Assembly: GCA_044450785.1 (NCBI GenBank)
Contig: JBIOJM010000154.1
Span: forward strand, 1 to 21,640
Reading direction: 5' to 3'
DNA from: JBIOJM01 sp044450785
GTDB taxonomy: Bacteria; Planctomycetota; Planctomycetia; Isosphaerales; Isosphaeraceae
DNA: 21,640 nucleotides
A program made the translations under genes and the position numbers. The notes below the pieces were generated by a model. That model did no database searches. It was not told the DNA's origin and worked only from the letters and a program-made list of their open reading frames with translations. Position 1 is the first letter of the stretch; each line of letters begins with the position of its first letter. Below are positions 1 through 6,919 of this stretch, one piece after another.

Positions 1-837
1 ACCACCGCCAACGGCACGTACGGGGTCAGCTCGGTCATCACCATCACCGTCGGCTGGAGCAAGCCCGTGGTGGTCACCGGCACCCCGAAACTGGCGCTCA
101 ACTCGGGTGGCACCGCCAGCTACAGCAGCGGCACCGGCACCAGCACGCTCACGTTCACCTACACCGTCGCCGCCGGCGAGAACAGCCCCAAGCTTGACTA
201 CACCAGCACGGGCGCGCTGACCCTCAACGGCGGCACGATCTTCGACACGGTGACCAACCCCAACGCAGCGGTCCTGACGCTTCCCGCGCCAGGTGCATCG
301 GGTTCGCTCGGCGCGAACAAAAACATCCAGATCGACACGGTCGCACCGGTGGTATTGGAATACGATGTCGTCTTCGGGACCCTAAACCTGACCTACAACC
401 TGATCGGTTCGACGCGATTCGATCTTCCCTGGCAGATCACCGGCATCAAGATCGTATTCAGCAAGCCAATCGCAACGGCCGACGTCAACAGCCTCACCGG
501 CCTGTCCACCACTGGGTTGCGCGGTCTCGGCACGAACACCCTGGTCTGGACGATCAGTACCATCACCCAGGGCATCTTCTCGACGACCGCGGTCAACACC
601 GGGGCGGATGCCATCAAGGACGCCGCCGGTAACAGCCTCGCCAATCCGTTCAATCAGAACTTCAAAGTGCTTTATGGGGATTTCAACGCGGACGGAAATG
701 TCAGCATTGCGGACGTTCTTGGCATCTACTACGCCGTCAGCCAACCGTACAACATCTTCGCCGACCTGAACGGCGACGGCAGCGTGAACAATACCGACGT
801 TCAGATCGCTCGTAGCCGAATCGGCAAGCACCTGTAA
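1..837 (+). CDS. Dockerin-tailed secreted protein, 3' end only
   Basis: The frame is open from base 1, so the gene begins upstream of the window; the GTG at 67 is internal. Seen: a Thr/Ser/Gly-rich beta-sandwich-like segment (SKPVVVTGTPKLALNSGG, then SYSSGTGTSTLTFTYTVAAG), a second domain around 340-660, and a C-terminal type I dockerin at about 676-834. The dockerin has two calcium-loop motifs, DFNADGNVSIAD (from 679) and DLNGDGSVNNTD (from 763), and the protein ends at TAA 835-837. Known: such repeats with a terminal dockerin occur in very large planctomycete surface proteins, where the dockerin is thought to bind a cohesin-like partner. The next gene downstream has a cohesin-like body. The enzymatic or adhesive role of the missing N-terminal part cannot be seen. 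Confidence 0.87.
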   Translation, partial: TTANGTYGVSSVITITVGWSKPVVVTGTPKLALNSGGTASYSSGTGTSTLTFTYTVAAGENSPKLDYTSTGALTLNGGTIFDTVTNPNAAVLTLPAPGASGSLGANKNIQIDTVAPVVLEYDVVFGTLNLTYNLIGSTRFDLPWQITGIKIVFSKPIATADVNSLTGLSTTGLRGLGTNTLVWTISTITQGIFSTTAVNTGADAIKDAAGNSLANPFNQNFKVLYGDFNADGNVSIADVLGIYYAVSQPYNIFADLNGDGSVNNTDVQIARSRIGKHL

Positions 838-852
838 ACGGTCTCGGCTCGA

Positions 853-897
853 GCCCGCAGCGCGGGCGAACCGCTCCGGCTTCCAGGTTCGGGTTTT
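853..897 (+). terminator. Possible terminator hairpins after the dockerin gene
   Basis: Two adjacent hairpins lie in the 90-base gap. One is GCCCGC/GCGGGC (853-858 and 862-867, 3-nt loop). The other is CGAACC/GGTTCG (867-872 and 886-891), followed by GGTTTT. The T tract is short and the stems share base 867, so they would compete. The position between two same-strand genes fits a weak terminator, but this is structural inference only. Confidence 0.3.
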
Positions 898-917
898 CCC
901 AGCCTCAACGATGAAAA

Positions 918-923
918 GAGGAG
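918..923 (+). promoter_or_regulatory. Shine-Dalgarno GAGGAG that sets the start at 931
   Basis: GAGGAG sits 7 nt before the ATG at 931. The in-frame TTG at 928 would be only 4 nt away, so ATG 931 is preferred. Confidence 0.6.
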
Positions 924-930
924 ACTCTTG

Positions 931-1608
931 ATGAACGGTTCGTTAGCGTCTTGGTCATGGCGCAGCATCCTGTCCGTCGCGGCTGCCGGGCTCGTGCTGT
1001 GCACCGCTCTGCCCGCCCGCGCCGGTATCATCGTCTCGGTCCAGAGCGTGCCTGCCAACAAAGGCACATCCGGCAATACACTCGAAGTCGACGTGCTGAA
1101 CACCGGCGTGCCCGTCGATATCGCCGGGTTCTCGTTCGAGATTTCTGTGGCTGCCGGCAGCGGCGTCAGCTTTACCGGGGCCGACACCAATACGTCGACA
1201 AACTTATATATATTTGCGGGGAATTCGCTGTTTGGGCCTAACATCTACGTTCCCAGCGTCCCTCCGTCCCCCACAACCCTGGATGCTTCGGACCTCGCGG
1301 CCTCTGGCTCCACGACCTTGGGTACCAATTCAACTCTTGGTCTGGGTAGGGTGTTCTTCGACGTCGCCTCATCGGCCCCAGGCGGACCGGTGACAGTATC
1401 CTTGACAGACTACCCGGCCACCGGCCTGGTCGACCCGAATGGAAACCCCATCCCGATCGACACGCGGAACAACGGCACGATCATGATCATGGGCGGGGGT
1501 GGCGTTCCCGAGCCCTCGGCGCTGGTTTCTGCAACCCTGGGATTACTGGGCGGTGCTTGGCTGATTCGCAGGATGCGGCGGACCGCGCGCAGAGTCCCCC
1601 TTTCCTGA
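931..1608 (+). CDS. PEP-CTERM protein with cohesin-like body
   Basis: The product is 225 aa from ATG 931. Seen: an N-terminal signal peptide (hydrophobic SILSVAAAGLVLCTALPARA, cleavage probably after ARA), a beta-rich secreted domain, and a C-terminal sorting tail made of VPEPSA, a hydrophobic stretch (LVSATLGLLGGAWLI) and the basic RRMRRTARR. This is the classic PEP-CTERM layout recognised by exosortase. The body has cohesin-like features: an early VSVQSVPANKGTSGNTLEVDV strand region, the FEISV strand, then GRVFFDVASSAPGG, a D-NGN-IPI loop and a closing GTIMI strand. Inference: a surface-anchored protein that could present a cohesin-type module to dockerin partners such as the preceding gene's product. 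The cohesin call is by pattern only; another carbohydrate-binding-like beta-sandwich is possible. Confidence 0.8.
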   Translation: MNGSLASWSWRSILSVAAAGLVLCTALPARAGIIVSVQSVPANKGTSGNTLEVDVLNTGVPVDIAGFSFEISVAAGSGVSFTGADTNTSTNLYIFAGNSLFGPNIYVPSVPPSPTTLDASDLAASGSTTLGTNSTLGLGRVFFDVASSAPGGPVTVSLTDYPATGLVDPNGNPIPIDTRNNGTIMIMGGGGVPEPSALVSATLGLLGGAWLIRRMRRTARRVPLS

Positions 1609-1639
1609 GTCCGTTCGTTTTTCTTCGAGAAATATCGCC

Positions 1640-1789
1640 TGCGAGTACCTTTCGGAACAGCTCACCGATCTCCTCGGCTTTGTTCAAGACCCAGGCGTGC
1701 ATCGCCGCAATCAGGCCATCCCGAGAGACGAATTCCATCTGCAACGCGTTGATCCCGAGCAGAAGGTTGCGGCCGGCGGCTGGTGACAT
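1640..1789 (-). pseudogene. Relic of planctomycete Ser/Thr kinase N-terminal domain
   Basis: Read on the minus strand from ATG 1789, the peptide begins MSPAAGRNLLLGINALQM, then EFVSRDGLIAAMHAWVLNK. It matches the first 45 or so residues of the kinase at 4853 (LNLLFGMLALQMDFLSRD, then ALIEGMHAWVL). A purine-rich stretch (GAGAGAGGGG on the minus strand) precedes the ATG, so the 5' end looks intact. Similarity fades after about 40-50 residues and the frame runs into the oppositely oriented PEP-CTERM gene, so no kinase domain follows. This is probably the leftover 5' end of a deleted kinase gene. A short free-standing protein is possible but less likely. The flanking bases up to 1945 show no other gene. 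Confidence 0.6.
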
Positions 1790-1945
1790 GCGCGTCCCCT
1801 CTCTCTTGACCCCGTCGGCATAACTCGTCGACTATCAACCATCGAGAAAGATCCCCGCCCGGAACGGTCGTTTCGTCTCGCCGTCGAACGCGAGCCATTC
1901 GAGGCTCACGGTCTATTTCACACCAGGAATTCATCGAGTGGCCCC

Positions 1946-4603
1946 ATGCCGACCAATCTCTTGACGATGGTCTTTACCGATCTGGTCAACTCCACTGCCT
2001 TGAAATCACTGCTGCCCGGCAACGACCGCGAAGCGCGGAACCAGAACTATATCGAAACCATCGAGACACCACACTTTCGACGCATCATGGCCGATCTCGA
2101 GGTGGCGGGAGGCCGGCTGGTCAAAAATACTGGGGACGGTTTTTTTCTGGTATTCGCTGATCCGGTGCGAGCCGTTCGGTGGTCCGCCGATCAGCAGCGA
2201 AGCCTTGCGGAGCAACCGATCACCACTCCGCTCGGTCCGCTCGAGGTCAAGATCGGTCTGCACATTGGAGCGCCGCTCCCCAATCCCGCGGATCCCGATG
2301 ACTACATCGGCCAGGAGGTGGATTACGCCGCCCGGCTCTGCGAGCTGGCCGGCGGCGGGCAGATCGTGATTTCGGAGGTGGTGGCGGCATTGATTCGCGA
2401 CGCGCAGCTCGCCGATCTCAGGATCCACGCGCACGGCCTTCGCGACCTGAAAGGCATCGGTCGCGTGCCGGTCTTTGAGCTGTTGCGCGACGGCCGCCGG
2501 CCCGGATCGCTCAAGCAAGGCGCGGTCTCGCCGACCAACTTGCCTCCGTCTCCCGTGACTTTCATCGGCCGCGAGGACCTGCTCGAGGAGGTTCGCGGCT
2601 GCCTCCGCGCGGGCGGCGTGACGGTGCTCAAGGGTGAGGGAGGCATGGGCAAGACCGTCTTGGCCTTGAAGGCCGCGCACGACGCCCGGGCCGCTCTCGA
2701 GCTGACCGGCGGCGCGGCCTGGATCAACTGCGAGCTCAAACCGGGCCGGGACGAATGCCTCCGCCAGATCGCCCACGTCTTCTTCGGCGACCGGATGGAA
2801 CAAGAACACATCGATCTATGCCACCGGCGGGTCGTCGAACACTTCGAGCGGGGTGATGCGCTCGTGGTCCTCGATAACTTCGAGACAGTCGCCCATGATG
2901 CCCTTTTGATCTGCTGGCTCGCCAATCTGCGCGCCCCGGCGCGGGTGCTATTGACGACGCGGGAACTCCCACCAGGACTCCACGGCCGCGTGATCCCCGT
3001 CCGAGAGCTGCTCGCCCAGGAGGCCCGGGACCTGTTCATCGAGCGTGCGACGCGTGCCGGTTCGACCATCACGGCGCGAGAGCCGGAGATCGACGAGATC
3101 TGCACGGCCGTCGGCGGTCAACCGCTGGCGATCGAGCTGCTTGCCGCCCGCGCCGCCCTCGTCCCGCTGCACCGGCTGCTCGAGCGGGCCCGCACCAGTC
3201 CGGACTTGATCGCTGCATCGTCCGACCCGACTCGACCGGACCGGCATCAAAGTGCGAAGGCGTGCATAGAATTGTCATTCAAGGAGCTGAGCTCATCCGC
3301 GAGTGCTCTCCTCCGGCGGCTGAGTGTGTTTCCCGATGGTGCGAGCGCTGCGGTGATTACCGCCGTCCTGGGCAGTCAAGACTGGGACCAAGCCGCCGAG
3401 GAGCTGGTGGCCGCGTCGGTCTGGCGGCTATCGGGCCGCCGTTACACGATGCACCCGCTGGTGCGCAAGATCGCGCTCGAGAAGCTGGAAAACGACCGCG
3501 TCGACTTCGAGCGCCAGGCCGCTCGCGCCTTGACGCAGTTCGTTTGGGAACGAGCCCGGCAAGTCCAGCATGGCGGGGCAGAGCCGGCCGTGCTCAAGGG
3601 GATCGTCGATTGGTGCGAGGCGGAGCTGCGCAACCTGATCGCCGCCGCGGACTTCGCCTTCGCCGCCGGAGATTGGGAATCCGTCTATCAACTTTCGTTC
3701 GCGATCTTCAATTTCTTTCAAGTCCGCGGCCACTGGTCCGACGCCGAACACCTCTGCACCCAGGCGCTGGCGGCAACCCGCCGCTCGAGTAACCGCGCCG
3801 GCCTAGCCCAAACCCTGAACCACCTTGGTTTGATTTACCGGCAACGGGGGCGCTGGGCCGACGCTGAGGCATCGCACCAGGACAGCCTGGCACTCTGGAG
3901 GGAGATCGGCGACCGCCGCGGCGAGGGCAATACGCTGAAACACCTCGGGCGGATGCTCCAGCTCCGCGAGCGCCTCGATGAGTCGGTGGCCGTCTGCCAG
4001 CAAGCGCTGGCCCTGCTTCGCGAGGTGGACGATGCCGTTGGCGAGGCGAAGACCCTGGCCTACCTCGGAAATGTCTATCGGTTTCAGGGCCGCTGGGACC
4101 AAGCCGTGGAGGTCTATCAACGAGCACTCGGCAAGAGCCGCACGGTCGGCGATCGTTACGATGAAGGCGAGATCCTCCGCCATCTCGGTCAAGTTTACCA
4201 CCGCCAAGGCCGGTGGAATGAGGCCAAGCAGGCCTACCAGCGGAGCTTGGCCCTGTGGCGAGCCTTCGATGACCGCCATAATGAGGCGGTGATTCTTGAC
4301 AATCTGGGCGCCGTCTTGCGCGACGAAGGACGCTGGAACGAGGCGGAGTCAATGCTCGAGCAAAGTCTGGCCGTCTTCAGGGAATTCCATGACCGCCGCA
4401 AGGAGGGAGGGACGCTCTTGAACCTCGCGCGACTTCGCGCAGCGCAGGGAAACCTCGCCTCGGCGCTCGACCTCGGACGCGAGGCGCTCGGGATTCTTGA
4501 GGATACCGAGGACGCATGGTCGATCAACCAGGCCCGTGACTTCGTGTCGGACGGATCGCGGAAGGCAGAGGAGGATCCCACGATGGCGATCCGCATACCC
4601 TAA
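1946..4603 (+). CDS. Class III nucleotide cyclase - STAND ATPase - TPR fusion protein
   Basis: The product is 885 aa. Residues 1-175 form a class III adenylate/guanylate cyclase domain: first metal Asp in VFTDLVNST (D12), Lys and second metal Asp in VKNTGDG (K60, D64), and YIGQEVDYAARL (120-131), where the usual transition-state Asn is Asp (D126) while R130 is kept. Residues 200-480 form an NB-ARC/STAND ATPase: P-loop GEGGMGKT (230-237), Walker B LVVLD (306-310), LLTTRE (335-340) and a GQPLAIELL motif. From about residue 615 to the end, six or seven TPR repeats of about 40 aa follow (pattern GRWxxAxxxYQxSLALxR). Known: cyclase-ATPase fusions occur in mycobacteria (for example Rv0386), but with a helix-turn-helix end. 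Inference: a soluble sensor in which ligand binding by the TPRs, gated by ATP, controls cyclase activity. No clear ribosome site precedes the ATG. The TAA stop doubles as an insertion-site duplication. Confidence 0.9.
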   Translation: MPTNLLTMVFTDLVNSTALKSLLPGNDREARNQNYIETIETPHFRRIMADLEVAGGRLVKNTGDGFFLVFADPVRAVRWSADQQRSLAEQPITTPLGPLEVKIGLHIGAPLPNPADPDDYIGQEVDYAARLCELAGGGQIVISEVVAALIRDAQLADLRIHAHGLRDLKGIGRVPVFELLRDGRRPGSLKQGAVSPTNLPPSPVTFIGREDLLEEVRGCLRAGGVTVLKGEGGMGKTVLALKAAHDARAALELTGGAAWINCELKPGRDECLRQIAHVFFGDRMEQEHIDLCHRRVVEHFERGDALVVLDNFETVAHDALLICWLANLRAPARVLLTTRELPPGLHGRVIPVRELLAQEARDLFIERATRAGSTITAREPEIDEICTAVGGQPLAIELLAARAALVPLHRLLERARTSPDLIAASSDPTRPDRHQSAKACIELSFKELSSSASALLRRLSVFPDGASAAVITAVLGSQDWDQAAEELVAASVWRLSGRRYTMHPLVRKIALEKLENDRVDFERQAARALTQFVWERARQVQHGGAEPAVLKGIVDWCEAELRNLIAAADFAFAAGDWESVYQLSFAIFNFFQVRGHWSDAEHLCTQALAATRRSSNRAGLAQTLNHLGLIYRQRGRWADAEASHQDSLALWREIGDRRGEGNTLKHLGRMLQLRERLDESVAVCQQALALLREVDDAVGEAKTLAYLGNVYRFQGRWDQAVEVYQRALGKSRTVGDRYDEGEILRHLGQVYHRQGRWNEAKQAYQRSLALWRAFDDRHNEAVILDNLGAVLRDEGRWNEAESMLEQSLAVFREFHDRRKEGGTLLNLARLRAAQGNLASALDLGREALGILEDTEDAWSINQARDFVSDGSRKAEEDPTMAIRIP

Positions 4604-4703
4604 GGAGCTGTAACAAAATAACTTGAACAGCAGGCGCCCGTTTCACTGGGAAAAAACCGCCCAAACCGCGTCTTTGACGACCAACTTATTTTGGGACGGC
4701 TCC
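4604..4703. mobile_element. 100-bp MITE-like element with TAA target duplication
   Basis: Imperfect terminal inverted repeats of about 22 bp bound the element: the left end (4604-4625) begins GGAGCTGTAACAAAATAA and the right end, read inward (4703-4682), begins GGAGCCGTCCCAAAATAA, with 18 of 22 positions matching. It is flanked by direct TAA at 4601-4603 and 4704-4706. The roughly 55-bp core has no ORF, so a transposase supplied in trans would be needed. A 3-bp TNA-type duplication is known for part of the IS5 family, so an IS5-group parent is the likeliest source (inference). The left TAA is the stop codon of the cyclase-STAND gene. Confidence 0.72.
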
Positions 4704-4731
4704 TAAGATCTGCGCGGCTGCCCCCCAGTGC

Positions 4732-4750
4732 GGAAGGTATGATACCTTCC
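4732..4750. repeat. Perfect 19-bp palindrome upstream of the kinase gene
   Basis: GGAAGGTAT and ATACCTTCC are exact reverse complements around a single central G. It lies 29 bp after the MITE and about 100 bp before the kinase ATG, with no T tract. It could be an operator for a dimeric regulator or a small hairpin. No regulator is identified. Confidence 0.45.
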
Positions 4751-4852
4751 CGAAACAGTGGGTCCAATTCGGCGGTGCCTGGCTTTGACTCTCCGCCCCT
4801 GGCACAATCGATCTCGATCCGACGTAGATTCTCCGATGTTGGCGATACCGCG

Positions 4853-6793
4853 ATGAAGCCGACCACAGCCGACCTCAACTTGCTCTTCGGTATGTTGGCG
4901 TTGCAGATGGATTTCCTCTCTCGCGACGCCTTGATCGAGGGGATGCACGCTTGGGTCCTGACCAAGGACAAACCGCTGGGCCGCATCTTGGTGGAGCGAA
5001 GCGTGCTCACCGAGGACGAGCGTATCCTCCTCGACTCTCTCGTCGCAAAGCACCTGGCCAAGCACGGTGACAACCCCGAGAAGAGCCTGGCCTCGCTCTC
5101 ACCTCCGGGGTCGATTCACAAGGCTCTGCAGCGGATCTCCGACCCCGCCATTCATGCGAGTCTCGCCCACGTTGGCACGGGATGTAGAACTGACGAAGAT
5201 CCCTTCGCCACCGAATCCTCCGGCCCCGATGCCACAATGTTGGTTGGGCCTCGCTTTCGCGTGGTGAGGCCGTTAGGCACGGGAGGGCTGGGAATCGTCT
5301 CCGTGGCGATCGACACGGAATTGGGTCGCGAGGTGGCTCTCAAGGAGATCCAGGACCGTCATGCTGACCACCCCGACCATCGCGCACGGTTCATGATGGA
5401 GGCCGAGGTCACGGGCAAGCTGGAGCATCCTGGCATCATTCCGGTCTATGGCCTTGGTCATTATGCAGATGGCCGCCCTTACTATGCGATGCGATTGATC
5501 CACGGCGAGAGCCTCAAAGACGCCGTAGAGCGGTTCCATCGAAACGACGGCAACTCATTGGCTCACAATCGAGGTTTGGAGTTTCGAGAACTCTTGGGCC
5601 GATTCATCGACGTCTGTAACGCGATTGGATATGCGCATAGCCGACACGTCCTTCATCGCGATCTCAAGCCGGCCAACGTTATGCTCGGCCCCTTCGGTGA
5701 GACCCTGGTTCTCGATTGGGGACTTGCAAAAAGACTGGGAAAGACCGAGCGATGTGACGAGTCTTCCCCCGAGTCGATCGATGTTTCCCCAGCCGCCGAT
5801 GCCTATGCGAAAACCGTCGCGGGGACCACTGTCGGAACCCCAGCCTTCATGAGCCCCGAGCAAGCCGCCGGCCGCATCGACCTGCTCGGCCCCGCGTGCG
5901 ACATCTACAGTCTCGGAGCCACTCTCTACTGCATCCTGGCGGGTAAGGCCCCGGTTTCGGGCAAAGACACCGCCGAGATCCTCTCCAAGGTTCGTCGAGG
6001 CGATATTTCCCGTCCTCGAGCGATCGCCCCTGACGTCCCCCGTCCACTCGAAGCGATCTGTATGAAGGCGATGGCCCTGGACCCCCGGGATCGCTACCGT
6101 TCGCCGCGTGATCTCGCCAACGACGTCAAACAGTGGCTGGCCGACGAGCCGGTTTCAGTCCTCCACGAGAGCTTGGCGAGCCGCATCTCGCGCTTGGGGC
6201 GACGTCATCGAGCCTGGGTCCAGGCCGTTGCGACGGTTCTGGTGGCGATCAGCGTCATCTCCATCGCCGCTGTAGTCTTGATCAATGCCGCGCGCCAGAA
6301 TGAGCAGATCCAGAAGCTTGCCGCTCTTGAACAGAAGAAGCGGGCCGACAAGGCGAGCGACGAAGTCCGCGAGAAGAACGTGGAGATCGAGCGGCAATTG
6401 GCCGTTTCGTACCTGGACAGGGGCCTTTCGCTGTGCGATCAGAACGACCCAGCGCAGGGAATCCACTGGATAACGCGTGCCCTCGGGCATGCACCGACCG
6501 GAGACAAGCCGCTCCAGCATTTGATCCGATCGAATCTGGCGTCATGGAGCCGTGCCATCCATCCTCTCAAAGCCTATTTCAAACATTCGCCCTCGACACG
6601 CATCGCGGCGATCAGCCCCGACGGCCGAAGCGTTCTAACCGGAAACGACGCTGGATCGTTGCGCGTCTGGGACAACCTGACTGGCAAACTCCGGTATAAC
6701 CTCCCCGCTCAACAGACCGAGGTCACAACAGTTGCGTTCAGCCCGGACAGTCGGATGGTCGTGACCGCGAGCGGTGACGGAGCACGGCCCTAG
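4853..6793 (+). CDS. PknB-type Ser/Thr protein kinase, truncated after second WD40 repeat
   Basis: Start ATG 4853 is chosen because MKPTTADLNLLFGML matches the relic at 1789; longer versions would be read out of the MITE. Residues 1-70 form a planctomycete-specific N-terminal domain. The kinase domain has the Gly loop LGTGGLGIV (141-149), Lys in VALKEI (K164), HRDLKPANVM (D270), DWG in place of DFG (288-290), and GTPAFMSPEQA before helix F. A transmembrane helix follows (about 457-480, VQAVATVLVAISVISIAAVVLI), then a charged coiled-coil-like linker, a short TPR-like segment (YLDRGLSLCDQNDPAQGI) and the first one and a half WD40 repeats, ending at TAG. The catalytic domain is complete, so this 646-aa product could still be an active membrane kinase lacking its repeat sensor. 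No ribosome site is evident. Confidence 0.8.
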   Translation: MKPTTADLNLLFGMLALQMDFLSRDALIEGMHAWVLTKDKPLGRILVERSVLTEDERILLDSLVAKHLAKHGDNPEKSLASLSPPGSIHKALQRISDPAIHASLAHVGTGCRTDEDPFATESSGPDATMLVGPRFRVVRPLGTGGLGIVSVAIDTELGREVALKEIQDRHADHPDHRARFMMEAEVTGKLEHPGIIPVYGLGHYADGRPYYAMRLIHGESLKDAVERFHRNDGNSLAHNRGLEFRELLGRFIDVCNAIGYAHSRHVLHRDLKPANVMLGPFGETLVLDWGLAKRLGKTERCDESSPESIDVSPAADAYAKTVAGTTVGTPAFMSPEQAAGRIDLLGPACDIYSLGATLYCILAGKAPVSGKDTAEILSKVRRGDISRPRAIAPDVPRPLEAICMKAMALDPRDRYRSPRDLANDVKQWLADEPVSVLHESLASRISRLGRRHRAWVQAVATVLVAISVISIAAVVLINAARQNEQIQKLAALEQKKRADKASDEVREKNVEIERQLAVSYLDRGLSLCDQNDPAQGIHWITRALGHAPTGDKPLQHLIRSNLASWSRAIHPLKAYFKHSPSTRIAAISPDGRSVLTGNDAGSLRVWDNLTGKLRYNLPAQQTEVTTVAFSPDSRMVVTASGDGARP

Positions 6794-6919
6794 AACGCAG
6801 TCAATGGCGCGCCTCTTCGACATCTCTTTGCCCATGCGGGGGGCATTGATGCCATCGTCTTCAGCCCCGATGGGCGGACGGTCCTGACCAGCGGGGGCGC
6901 GAAGGGAACCGACGATAAG

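Noticed and set aside
2006..3105. Minus-strand frames opposite the cyclase-STAND gene
   Set aside because: They mirror a gene with clear cyclase, P-loop and Walker B motifs; no independent evidence.
4691..4852. N-terminal extension of the kinase frame back to 4691
   Set aside because: The extra 54 residues would be read partly from the MITE end, are low in family resemblance, and the homologous relic starts at the position equivalent to ATG 4853.
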